DNA of 64,000 nt from DATGKG01 sp963851325 (GTDB lineage Bacteria > Desulfobacterota > Binatia > Binatales > Binataceae). A model generated the notes under the pieces. The model saw only the letters and a list, made by a program, of their open reading frames with translations, was not told where the DNA came from and did no database searches. The position numbers and the translations under genes were made by a program. This document shows positions 45,420-54,883 of the stretch, one piece after another. The DNA lies in assembly GCA_963851325.1 (NCBI GenBank), contig CAWKOR010000001.1, positions 1,488,001 to 1,552,000 on the forward strand, in the 5' to 3' direction. Each line of letters opens with the position of its first letter. Position 1 is the first letter of the stretch.

Positions 45420-46439
45420 CTACATGGTGCGGCCGACGGCCTCGGCCACCGGCCTTACCGCGGCGACCAGTTCCGCGAAATGATCCGGGCGCAGTTGCTG
45501 CGGGCCATCGGACAGTGCCACCGCGGGATTCGGATGCACTTCGATAAGCAGGCCATCGGCGCCCGCAGCGATCGATGCCAGCGCCATCGGCTTAACCAGC
45601 GTCCACAGCCCGGTCCCATGACTCGGATCGACGATGACCGGCAAATGCGTCATCTGCTTGAGCAACGGCACCGCGTTGAGATCCAGCGTGTTACGGGTCG
45701 CGGTCTCGAAGGTGCGGATACCGCGTTCGCAGAGCACCACGTTGGGATTGCCCTCCGAGAGAATGTACTCGGCGGCCATCAGGAATTCTTCGATGCGGGT
45801 CGACATGCCGCGCTTGAGCAGGATCGGCTTCTTGGTGCGTCCGAGCTTGCGCAGCAGCGAGAAGTTTTGCGCATTGCGCGCCCCGACCTGCAGCATGTCA
45901 GCATGCGCCACGAACAGCTCGATATCCTGCGCTTCCATGATCTCGCTGACGATCGGAAGCCCTACTCGTTTGCCGGCATGCTCCAGCAGGCCGAGGCCCT
46001 CGGACTCCATCCCCTGGAACGCATACGGCGAGGTGCGCGGCTTGAAGGCGCCGCCGCGCAGCAGATCGGCGCCGCCGCGCTTGACCGCATCGGCGGAAGC
46101 CTCCACCTGCTCGGCGCTCTCGACCGCGCAGGGTCCGGCCATGATGGCGATTTTGCGGCCGCCGATTTTCACGCCACCGACATCGATCACCGAACCTTCG
46201 GGGCGGACCTCGCGCGACGCCAGTTTGTAGGTTTTCAGTACCGGCATCACCTGCTCGACACCGGCGAAGGCGACCAGATGCGCCAGCGAATGCTGTTCGC
46301 CACGCTCCTCGCCGACGCAGGCGACGACGGTGCGCTCGACGCCGCGGATGATGTGGCCGCGGTAGTCGAGCTCCTCGACCGCGGTGACGACGGCCTGGAT
46401 TTCCGCCTCGCTGGCGTGCGCCTTCATTACTACGATCAC
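45420..46439 (-). CDS. aroF: 3-deoxy-7-phosphoheptulonate synthase (type I-beta, with N-terminal FL domain)
   Basis: The 339-residue enzyme condenses phosphoenolpyruvate and erythrose 4-phosphate at the start of aromatic amino-acid synthesis. An N-terminal ferredoxin-like domain (about 1-70; MIVVMKAHASEAEIQAVV) is the feedback-sensing FL domain. The catalytic barrel has IMAGPCAVES, GADLLRGGAFKPRTSPYAF, LLKRGMSTRIEE and VIVDPSHGTG, with the metal-binding Cys in AGPC. It is first in the minus-strand run; the symbol follows the Thermotoga-type enzyme. Confidence 0.96.
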   Translation of the reverse strand: MIVVMKAHASEAEIQAVVTAVEELDYRGHIIRGVERTVVACVGEERGEQHSLAHLVAFAGVEQVMPVLKTYKLASREVRPEGSVIDVGGVKIGGRKIAIMAGPCAVESAEQVEASADAVKRGGADLLRGGAFKPRTSPYAFQGMESEGLGLLEHAGKRVGLPIVSEIMEAQDIELFVAHADMLQVGARNAQNFSLLRKLGRTKKPILLKRGMSTRIEEFLMAAEYILSEGNPNVVLCERGIRTFETATRNTLDLNAVPLLKQMTHLPVIVDPSHGTGLWTLVKPMALASIAAGADGLLIEVHPNPAVALSDGPQQLRPDHFAELVAAVRPVAEAVGRTM

Positions 46440-46623
46440 TGGAGCAACCTCTTGTCCTGGAAAATCGACGTAACTATTGAACCGCCGTGGATTACATCAG
46501 GATGGAACGCGCAAGAAAAGGCTGTACTGATAGGCCGTTCGCGCATCGCCACAGGTAACAATCCATGACTCATCGTTAGCGCCGGACTTGAGACGACGAT
46601 TGGGCCAGGATAGTTGAATAGCG

Positions 46624-46995
46624 ATGTCCTCCAAGTCTCCAGAAGAGTCGCCGACCGCGGTGCGTGGCGACGCCATCGAACTAGCCATCAGGGAACTGGC
46701 GCTCCACGATTCCATGCGCCGGGAGAGGCTAAAGATTAATACGGCGCTCCTGGCCACCATGTTTGGAATATTTGCTTTTTTCGGCAGAGATCTTTACTCC
46801 GACGTGAAGGGTCATACGACGCAGCTTGCAGCCCTCACGGAACGTGTTGCAGGCATCAAAGAAAAGGTCGACAAGATCGCCGTTGATACCGAACAAAACG
46901 GACGCTCTCTAGCCGAGATAAAAGGCTTCCTTCAGGCGCTGCCGGCTGCCTCTTCGAAAGGAAATTCCGCCGCAACCAGAGCCAGTCGCCATTAG
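46624..46995 (+). CDS. Small membrane protein with a coiled coil, function unknown
   Basis: The 123-residue product has an acidic N-terminus, one hydrophobic segment (INTALLATMFGIFAFFG, about residues 38-54) and a heptad-like helical region (LAALTERVAGIKEKVDKIAVDTEQ, about 70-105, split here only for description). A polar tail follows. It resembles small membrane-anchored coiled-coil proteins without a named family. It stands alone between a divergent DAHP synthase gene and a phosphoesterase gene on the same strand. Confidence 0.55.
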   Translation: MSSKSPEESPTAVRGDAIELAIRELALHDSMRRERLKINTALLATMFGIFAFFGRDLYSDVKGHTTQLAALTERVAGIKEKVDKIAVDTEQNGRSLAEIKGFLQALPAASSKGNSAATRASRH

Positions 46996-47103
46996 CACCG
47001 GCATTTTCAGAACCAGCCGGTTGCGTGTACTATCTTAGGCAGCAAACGAGCCGCGGGCGAATGCCGAAGACCGTTGCAAGGCCTTGGGCGCGCCACCCGG
47101 CGA

Positions 47104-47874
47104 GTGAGAATCCGATTGTCTGCCAAGCCGCGAAGATCGCTGAAATTCGTCCATACCTCGGACGTGCATCTCGAAACCGATACCTTCGGCGCGACCGAGG
47201 CCGGGGTGAAGCTGCGCGACAAGGTCCGCAAGGCCTTCACCAATGTTATCGACGTCGCAAATAATCGCGATGCCGACCTGCTCCTGATCGTCGGCGATCT
47301 TTTCGATTCGAGCCGCGTTACCGAGGAGGGCCTGGCCTTCGCGTTCGGCACCATCAGCCGCGCCAGGATGCCGGTGGTGATGATTCCCGGCAACCATGAT
47401 GCGCACGACGAGCGCTCGATCTACGCGGGTCTGTCGCCGGCGGCACTACCGCGCAACCTGCATCTGATCCTCGAGCCCGAGGGACGCACGCTGGATTTCC
47501 CCGACCTTGAAACACGCCTCTGGGGCCGCGCGATGGTGGAGCATACGCCGGAATACCGGCCGCTGGCGGGAGTGCCCGATCCGCATCCGGAGCTGTGGAA
47601 CATCGCGCTGGCGCACGGCTTCTACACCGAGGACGAGGAAAACATGCGCTCGTCGCCGATCACGCCGGAGGAAATCGGACGCAGCGGATATCACTACATC
47701 GCGCTCGGGCATGTGCACATTTTCAATGATGTCTCACAGGGATCGACGCGCGCGCTGTATTGCGGTACACCTGCGCCACTTTATGCCAGCGACAGCGCGG
47801 GATGGGTCGCGGTGGTTGACTGCGTTTCCGGCCAGCCGCTTTCGATCGACAAAGCTATCGTGAAACCCGACTAG
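47104..47874 (+). CDS. SbcD/Mre11-like metallophosphoesterase
   Basis: The 256-residue protein has the dimetal phosphoesterase motifs in order: KFVHTSDVHLE (D-x-H), LLIVGDLFDSS, VVMIPGNHDAHD and GYHYIALGHVHIF (GHxH). Length and motifs match DNA-repair exonucleases of the SbcD/YhaO group. No sbcC-type SMC gene follows, so it could act alone. A GTG at 47104 is chosen over an upstream TTG. Its last 20 bp overlap the 3' end of the convergent receiver-like gene. Confidence 0.82.
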   Translation: MRIRLSAKPRRSLKFVHTSDVHLETDTFGATEAGVKLRDKVRKAFTNVIDVANNRDADLLLIVGDLFDSSRVTEEGLAFAFGTISRARMPVVMIPGNHDAHDERSIYAGLSPAALPRNLHLILEPEGRTLDFPDLETRLWGRAMVEHTPEYRPLAGVPDPHPELWNIALAHGFYTEDEENMRSSPITPEEIGRSGYHYIALGHVHIFNDVSQGSTRALYCGTPAPLYASDSAGWVAVVDCVSGQPLSIDKAIVKPD

Positions 47875-48298
47875 CTTTAGCAGCCGCGCTCGCGGAAATC
47901 ATAGTGGCGAATGCACCGGCCATCAGCTCCGGATGCGCCATCGAAAGCGTGCGCCACAAACTGGCGAACTCGAGCGGCGCGGCGAAGCATTCCAGCGCGC
48001 CCGCCCGCTCGAACAGCGGAGCATCCTGCGGCTGCGATTCGCGCGCGATCATCAGCACCGAGGTCTCGGGCGCCTCGCGCTTGATGAGCCGAACCAATTC
48101 GAGCGGGTTAGGCAGGTCCTCGAAGTGCAGCTCGGTCCCGAGCGTCACGATTTCCGGTTGCACGGTTCGAAAGAGCGTCAATGCCTGGTCCGCAGTTTCC
48201 GCTTCGGCGACAATGTCGCAACCGATGCATTCAAGGTAGCGCCGAATCGCATCGCGAATCGTCGACGAGCCGTCAGTAATTACCACTCGAACTGCCAT
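47855..48298 (-). CDS. Degenerate response-regulator receiver domain protein (pseudo-receiver)
   Basis: The 147-residue product is a stand-alone CheY-like fold beginning MAVRVVITDGSSTIRDAIR. The usual acidic pair after strand 1 is D-G; the phosphoacceptor Asp is replaced by Gly (EIVTLGTELH), and the conserved Lys before Pro near the end is Ala (CFAAPLE). It therefore cannot be phosphorylated in the normal way and may act as a constitutive or ligand-sensing pseudo-receiver. The C-terminus adds an Ala-rich helix. An upstream in-frame start at 48334 is less likely. Confidence 0.7.
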   Translation of the reverse strand: MAVRVVITDGSSTIRDAIRRYLECIGCDIVAEAETADQALTLFRTVQPEIVTLGTELHFEDLPNPLELVRLIKREAPETSVLMIARESQPQDAPLFERAGALECFAAPLEFASLWRTLSMAHPELMAGAFATMISASAAAKASRVSR

Positions 48299-48599
48299 GG
48301 CGGCCTCAAAGCCTCCCGCTCTCCTGACCGGCACGCACTCAAGTGGGATTCCGGAGCAACTCAGGGGAACTTACGGTAAGTGAATAGCAAGCGGCAGGCC
48401 ATCGATGTGGGGCACTGGAAGATTGGTGTTTCAACTCAGGCCAGCTTGCGCTTTTTATGGCACTCCTTTGCTTTGAGCATCGATAGTGTCCCGAGGCGTT
48501 TAGTCGCCGCCGCGAACCGCCGCTGACATGTCTCCTCGCAGTCCATCGATATGTTGCACGGTCGTGACTTGCGACGGCGCGTCTTGCCGCATCGGTGCC
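48299..48599. other. Intergenic region without a confident gene
   Basis: The stretch between the pseudo-receiver start and the groEL terminator holds no recognisable gene. A 36-codon frame on the minus strand (48436-48546) has Cys and Lys residues but no ribosome-binding site, so it is left unassigned. Part of the region is presumably the promoter of the receiver gene. Confidence 0.4.
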
Positions 48600-48636
48600 A
48601 AAAAGGAAACGGCGGAGTCTCTTCGACTCCGCCGTT
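48600..48636 (-). terminator. Rho-independent terminator of groESL
   Basis: On the minus strand a perfect 12-bp stem (48625-48636 with 48608-48619) and 5-base loop are followed by tcctttttgg, including a run of five T at 48604-48600. It lies about 65 bp past the groEL stop. Confidence 0.85.
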
Positions 48637-48702
48637 CCATCATGACCATCAGTTAACGGATTGTACAATGTTGCTACAATCGCGTCGTCCTCGATTGTCT
48701 CG

Positions 48703-50331
<1,629 letters not shown>

Positions 50332-50386
50332 AGTTGCCTATCTCCTAAATTCTTGTGCTGCGCCCGAAGCCGATGAGCTTGGGTTT

Positions 50387-50674
50387 TTACTCGATGATCC
50401 CGAGAATGTCGTCTTCGCGAAGAACGATCAGGTCGTCGCCTTCCAGTTTGATTTCGCTGCCTGAATACTTGCCAAAGAGGATCTTGTCGCCTGCCCTGAC
50501 TTCGGGCGGAACCAGCTTGCCATCATCGGCCACCTTGCCCTTGCCGACCGCCACGACTTTGCCTTCCTGGGGCTTTTCCTTGGCGGTGTCGGGGATGATG
50601 ATCCCTCCCTTGGTCTTCTCTTCCTCTTTGATCCGTTTAACCAGAATGCGGTCGCCTAATGGTCTAAGCTTCAT
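50387..50674 (-). CDS. groS: Co-chaperonin GroES
   Basis: The start at 50674 gives MKLRPLGDRILVKRIKEEE, the standard GroES N-terminus, in 95 residues; an ATG 4 codons earlier overlaps the aaggagg ribosome-binding site. The mobile loop KTKGGIIIPDTAKEKPQEG and the roof region VRAGDKILFGKYSG are conserved. It caps the GroEL ring. The operon is preceded by a CIRCE operator at 50771-50797. Confidence 0.97.
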   Translation of the reverse strand: MKLRPLGDRILVKRIKEEEKTKGGIIIPDTAKEKPQEGKVVAVGKGKVADDGKLVPPEVRAGDKILFGKYSGSEIKLEGDDLIVLREDDILGIIE

Positions 50675-50770
50675 GATGCTTAGCATCCTCCTTCGTACGA
50701 TTTAGCGGTCGATGTGAGCGCTAGGTAAATTTGTCCGGCGAGAAGTTAACCACCAGAGCCGGATTGTCAA

Positions 50771-50797
50771 TTGGCACTCGACGGGTTCGAGTGCCAA
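50771..50797 (-). promoter_or_regulatory. CIRCE operator (HrcA binding site)
   Basis: The 9-bp arms TTGGCACTC (50771-50779) and GAGTGCCAA (50789-50797) are exact inverted repeats with a 9-bp spacer. This matches the CIRCE consensus TTAGCACTC-N9-GAGTGCTAA with one symmetrical change (A to G). HrcA binding here would repress groESL until heat shock. It lies about 97 bp upstream of the groES start. Confidence 0.95.
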
Positions 50798-50805
50798 TGC
50801 TCGGT

Positions 50806-50833
50806 AGTGTATTCGCATTCAGCGCAAAATCAA
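50806..50833 (-). promoter_or_regulatory. Probable groESL sigma-70 promoter
   Basis: On the minus strand TTGATT (50833-50828) and TACACT (50811-50806) are separated by 16 bp. The CIRCE element begins 8 bp downstream of the -10, the usual layout for HrcA control. Confidence 0.5.
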
Positions 50834-50963
50834 GGGGAGTTCGATGACCATCGCGTAAACATAGTTCACCCAAAGCACAAACAGGGTCAGCCGTCATGGA
50901 AGGCTTCGAAATGCTGTCACCGATTTCAGCGTCTTCCGTCTTAACCGAAATGCACAACACGCC

Positions 50964-50994
50964 TTGACCGGTATTGGTCGGGATGGCTTATAAT
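50964..50994 (+). promoter_or_regulatory. Promoter of the tetR gene, with a possible operator
   Basis: TTGACC (50964-50969) and a perfect TATAAT (50989-50994) are 19 bp apart. The inverted repeat GACC-N6-GGTC (50966-50979) overlaps the -35 and could be the TetR site. Transcription would start near the ATG at 51001. Confidence 0.5.
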
Positions 50995-51000
50995 TTGGCC

Positions 51001-51627
51001 ATGCGGTCAGAAAACGTCTCCAGCGGTCAAGACGCCGCCTCATTCATCGAAAAGGCTCGCCGCGCGCAAATTGTTCAGTGCGCAATTGATGCTTTCGCCC
51101 AGCTCGGCTACTCCAACGCCTCGCTCGCCGAGATCGCACGCCGAGCCGGCGTGAGTAAGGGTGTGATCTCCTATTACTTCGAGGGCCGGCGCGAGCTCGT
51201 CGAGGAGGTCGTCAAGACGGTGTTGGCGAAGGCCACCGACGTGATGCAGCCGCGAGTCGTTACCGAGAGCAGCGCCGCCGGAAGGCTGCGCGCTTACCTG
51301 ACCACCAATCTCGAATTTCTCGGTTCCCATCCGAAGGATGTCCGGGCTCTGCTGAGCATCACGGCTAGCGCCCGCACCGAGGACGGCAAAGCAATGTTCG
51401 AGTTTGCGGGCGTGTTCGACCGAGCCGTGCATGACCTCGAGGAACTCCTGCGCCGCGGTCAGGAACGGGGCGAGTTCCGCGAATTTTCAACCCGGGCAAT
51501 GGCGGTTGCGATCCGCAATACGATCGACGGGCTCGCCTCCCATTTGGCGGTCGATCCGCAACTGGATCTCAAGTCATACGCGGATCAGTTGGCGACGATT
51601 TTTGATCTCGCTACGCGCAGAGCGTGA
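51001..51627 (+). CDS. TetR/AcrR-family transcriptional regulator
   Basis: The 208-residue protein has an N-terminal helix-turn-helix (about residues 25-65; SLAEIARRAGVSKGVISYYF) and an all-helical ligand-binding domain with the conserved WQ-like end replaced by LDLKSYADQLATIFDLATRRA. The ATG at 51001 lies 6 bp after a TATAAT box; upstream in-frame starts would overlap the promoter. A Tat flavoprotein and pcaHGB follow on the same strand, so it may control them. The effector is unknown. Confidence 0.88.
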   Translation: MRSENVSSGQDAASFIEKARRAQIVQCAIDAFAQLGYSNASLAEIARRAGVSKGVISYYFEGRRELVEEVVKTVLAKATDVMQPRVVTESSAAGRLRAYLTTNLEFLGSHPKDVRALLSITASARTEDGKAMFEFAGVFDRAVHDLEELLRRGQERGEFREFSTRAMAVAIRNTIDGLASHLAVDPQLDLKSYADQLATIFDLATRRA

Positions 51628-51648
51628 AGGCCGCGCAAGGGAGAGTAG

Positions 51649-53517
51649 ATGAACAGACGAGCATTCTTGAAAGCAATCGGAGCGGCCGCGCTGCTGCCGC
51701 TTTTGCCGCGCCGCCTGTTGGCCAGTACGACGTTCAGCCGGCGCCGTCCTTCCGATGCCTCATGGCCATCGCAGGCGGCATGGAAAAGGCTCAACGATGC
51801 AGTCGGCGGAAATTTGATTCCGGTTGAATTTCCCCTCTCGCCGACCGATCCGTCACGCGCCGCGGCTGCGCTTGTCTCGAAGAATTTGCGCAATCCTTAC
51901 TACATCGGCGATCAGCCGGGACTCACGCAGACCTTGGGCTGGGTCGATGCCTGGGCCACCAAGCCAAGCGCTTATGCGGTCGCAGCAAGAAATGCGCATG
52001 ACATCGCCGAAGCGGTGAACTTCGCGCGCGAAAATGATTTGCGTCTCGTGGTCAAAGGCGGAGGGCATAGCTATCAGGGAACTTCCAATGCGCCTGATTC
52101 GCTTCTGATCTGGACCCGCCACATGAACGACATCGCGATGCATGACGCATTCGTTCCGCAGGGATGCGAGCAAGCTCTCCAACCGCAACCGGCTGTAACG
52201 CTCGGCGCCGGTACCATCGGGATGCAAGCCTACAACGCGGTTACCACCAAGGGCGGGAAATACGTTCAGGGTGGGGGGTGCACCACAGTATGCCTGGGAG
52301 GTCTGGTCCAAAGTGGCGGCTTCGGAAGTTTTTCGAAGCACTACGGCACCGCCGCGGGAGGTTTGCTGGAGGCCGAAGTAGTCACGGCCGACGGCCAGAT
52401 TCGTATCGCAAATGCCTGCACCAATCCCGATCTGTTTTGGGCGCTGAAGGGAGGAGGCGGCGGTAGCTTCGGGGTGGTGAGTAAGATGACCCTGCGGGTT
52501 CACGATCTTCCCGAGTTCTTCGGCTCTACCAGCTTCACGATCAAGGCCGCGTCGGATGATGCGTATCGGCGCCTGATCCGTGAGTTCGTAAGCTTCTATG
52601 CCGAGCATCTCTTCAACGACCATTGGGGCGAGCAGGCTCACGTGAACCCCCGCAACACGCTCGAGATCAGAATGGTTTCACAGGAACTGGACACAGAGCA
52701 GGCGAAGCAGGTCTGGCACCCGTTTCTCGACTGGCTGGCGCGTTCACCGCACGATTATTCGATTACCGATCGCGTGGTCATCGGAAGTTTCCCGGCACAA
52801 CACATGTGGGACGTGCAGTGGTGGAAAGAGCATTGGCCCGAGATCGCTTTTCCCAAGCGGAATCTCCTGACGGGGTTGTTGGACTATGCGCTGGTACATC
52901 TGATTCCCAACCCGGTTCTCAAATTTGATGACAGGCCCGACATGGGACCCAACAACGCGTGGTGGAATGGCGATGGGGGGCAGGTCGGATGGTTCATCTG
53001 GGGCTTCGAATCGCTATGGCTGCCCGCATCGCTGCTAGCGAATGACGCCGAACAGCAGCGCCTCGCCGACGCGCTTTTTGCGAGCTCGCGCCATTCGGGC
53101 GTCGAATTGCACTTCAACAAAGGTCTCGCCGGAGCGCCACCCGAGGCGATCGCGGGCGCGAAGGACACCGCGATGAATCCCGCCGTGTTGACCGCCTTCA
53201 CTTTGGCCATCGTCGGCGATGCGCAAGGGCCGGCATATCCCGGAATTCCCGGCCACGAGCCATCGGTCGCGGATGGCCGAAACGCCGCGGAGCGGATTGA
53301 TAAATGCGTAAATGAACTTCGAGCGGTTTCGGGGGAAACGGGCGCATACGTGAGCGAGAGCAACTACTTCGAGAAGGAATGGCAACGGGCGTACTGGGGG
53401 AGCAACTATCCTCGCCTCGTGGAAGTCAAAAAAAAGTACGATCCGGACGGGCTGTTCTTCGTGCATAACGGGATTGGCTCGGAACTGTGGAGCGCGGACG
53501 GCTTCACCAAGTTGTGA
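51649..53517 (+). CDS. Tat-exported FAD-binding oxidoreductase (berberine bridge enzyme type)
   Basis: The 622-residue protein has a twin-arginine signal (MNRRAFLKAIGAAALLPLLP). Its PCMH-type FAD domain has KGGGHSYQGTS, where His140 can bind FAD covalently, and GGCTTVCLGG, where Cys211 matches the second covalent attachment site. The C-terminal BBE motif is NYFEKEWQRAYWGSNYPRL. Bicovalent flavoproteins of this group oxidise sugars, alcohols or aromatic compounds using O2 or other acceptors. It sits 21 bp after tetR and 75 bp before the pca genes, so an aromatic substrate is plausible but unproven. Confidence 0.88.
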   Translation: MNRRAFLKAIGAAALLPLLPRRLLASTTFSRRRPSDASWPSQAAWKRLNDAVGGNLIPVEFPLSPTDPSRAAAALVSKNLRNPYYIGDQPGLTQTLGWVDAWATKPSAYAVAARNAHDIAEAVNFARENDLRLVVKGGGHSYQGTSNAPDSLLIWTRHMNDIAMHDAFVPQGCEQALQPQPAVTLGAGTIGMQAYNAVTTKGGKYVQGGGCTTVCLGGLVQSGGFGSFSKHYGTAAGGLLEAEVVTADGQIRIANACTNPDLFWALKGGGGGSFGVVSKMTLRVHDLPEFFGSTSFTIKAASDDAYRRLIREFVSFYAEHLFNDHWGEQAHVNPRNTLEIRMVSQELDTEQAKQVWHPFLDWLARSPHDYSITDRVVIGSFPAQHMWDVQWWKEHWPEIAFPKRNLLTGLLDYALVHLIPNPVLKFDDRPDMGPNNAWWNGDGGQVGWFIWGFESLWLPASLLANDAEQQRLADALFASSRHSGVELHFNKGLAGAPPEAIAGAKDTAMNPAVLTAFTLAIVGDAQGPAYPGIPGHEPSVADGRNAAERIDKCVNELRAVSGETGAYVSESNYFEKEWQRAYWGSNYPRLVEVKKKYDPDGLFFVHNGIGSELWSADGFTKL

Positions 53518-53592
53518 CCGCCGGGATCGCGCAAGGGGTTGAGCTTATGGGGTGCCCTTCATCGCAGGCGACCGGTGCAATATAAGGGAAGC

Positions 53593-54306
53593 ATGTCCGG
53601 CACCTATCGACGCGAGGAGAAAAGCGCGCATCCTGCGTATGCGCATGACGCGTATGGGAGCACGCTCAAACGCGCGCCGCACCAGCCACTCGTTCGCGTC
53701 GAGCATACGCTGTCGGAAATCACCGGACCTCGCTTCGGGCGCGAGGTCATCCGGCCCGGCGACATCGACCTGACCCATTTCAATGGCGGTGAGGCGATTG
53801 GCGAGCGGATCGTCGTGACCGGCCGCATCCTCGACGAAGATGGCCGGCCGATTCCCGAAACCCTGGTCGAGATCTGGCAGGCCAATGCCGCCGGTCGTTA
53901 TGCGCATCCGGTGGACCAGCACGAGGCGCCGCTCGATCCGCATTTTTCCGGCAACGGCCGCGTGATGACTGACAGCGGCGGCATCTATCGTTTCATGACC
54001 ATCAAGCCGGGCGCGTATCCATGGCGCAATCATCACAACGCATGGCGACCTGCGCACATTCACTTCAGCCTGTTCGGCCCCAGCTTCGCCACCCGCCTCA
54101 TCACCCAGATGTATTTTCCCGGCGACCCGCTGCTCGCGATCGATCCGATTTTCAACAGCGTGCCCGATGCTCTCGCGCGCCAACGGCTCATCGCGCGCTT
54201 CGACATCGACACGACGATGCCCGAGCACGCGCTGGGCTATCAGTTCGACCTGGTTCTTCGGGGCCGCGACGCTACCCCCTCGACGCCCGAGGAGCATCCG
54301 CGATGA
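53593..54306 (+). CDS. pcaH: Protocatechuate 3,4-dioxygenase beta subunit
   Basis: The 237-residue product from ATG 53593 (aaggga upstream) is the iron-binding subunit of the intradiol dioxygenase. The four ligands are visible: Tyr103 (GRYAHP), Tyr142 (KPGAYPW), His155 and His157 (RPAHIHF). The enzyme opens the ring of protocatechuate to 3-carboxy-cis,cis-muconate. pcaG overlaps by 4 bp, so the alpha and beta subunits are translationally coupled. An upstream in-frame start at 53539 adds a non-conserved tail. Confidence 0.97.
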   Translation: MSGTYRREEKSAHPAYAHDAYGSTLKRAPHQPLVRVEHTLSEITGPRFGREVIRPGDIDLTHFNGGEAIGERIVVTGRILDEDGRPIPETLVEIWQANAAGRYAHPVDQHEAPLDPHFSGNGRVMTDSGGIYRFMTIKPGAYPWRNHHNAWRPAHIHFSLFGPSFATRLITQMYFPGDPLLAIDPIFNSVPDALARQRLIARFDIDTTMPEHALGYQFDLVLRGRDATPSTPEEHPR

Positions 54307-54872
54307 GCCAGCGCCAAACTCCCTCGCAGACGGTAGGCCCCTTCTTCGCGCCGGCCCTTATCGAGGCGGGCGCCGAGGATCTGGTGCGCGCCGAGACGCG
54401 CGGCGATCGTATCAGCATCGAAGGCCGCGTCATCGATGGCGACGGTGCGCCGGTCACCGACGCGATGCTGGAGATCTGGCAAGCCAATGCCGAGGGGCGT
54501 TACGACCATCCCGAGGACGACCAGGAGAAGCTCATAGACACTCACTTCCACGGCTACGGGCGCGCCGCCACCGACGCGCACGGCAATTTTCGCTTCCACA
54601 CTATCAAGCCCGGCTCGGTGGCGGGCCGCGATGGCAAGCTGCAGGCGCCGCACATCAATGTTTCGATTTTCGCGCGGGGGCTGCTGAAGCGCCTGGTCAC
54701 CCGAATTTATTTTCCCGATGAGCCGCTCAACGCGACCGACGCAGTGCTGAACTCCGCGCCACACGATCGTCGCGCCACGATGGTGGCGATGTGGACCGAT
54801 GCGACGCATCGCGCGCTGCGTTTCGACGTGATCCTGCAAGGCGCCGGCGAGACCGTGTTCCTCGAGATATAA
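54303..54872 (+). CDS. pcaG: Protocatechuate 3,4-dioxygenase alpha subunit
   Basis: The 189-residue protein starts MSQRQTPSQTVGPFF, the standard alpha-subunit N-terminus, and keeps the shared scaffold (EIWQANAEGRYDHP). As expected for the alpha subunit it lacks the iron ligands: the region matching RPAHIHF reads QAPHINVSIFAR. It forms the heterodimeric unit with PcaH. The ATG overlaps the pcaH stop (ATGA), and pcaB starts 11 bp after its stop. Confidence 0.97.
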   Translation: MSQRQTPSQTVGPFFAPALIEAGAEDLVRAETRGDRISIEGRVIDGDGAPVTDAMLEIWQANAEGRYDHPEDDQEKLIDTHFHGYGRAATDAHGNFRFHTIKPGSVAGRDGKLQAPHINVSIFARGLLKRLVTRIYFPDEPLNATDAVLNSAPHDRRATMVAMWTDATHRALRFDVILQGAGETVFLEI

Positions 54873-54883
54873 CCGGAGCGCTT

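Noticed and set aside
48436..48546. 36-codon frame on the minus strand with Cys and Lys residues
   Set aside because: It has no ribosome-binding site and no recognisable motif, and it lies in a promoter-containing gap.
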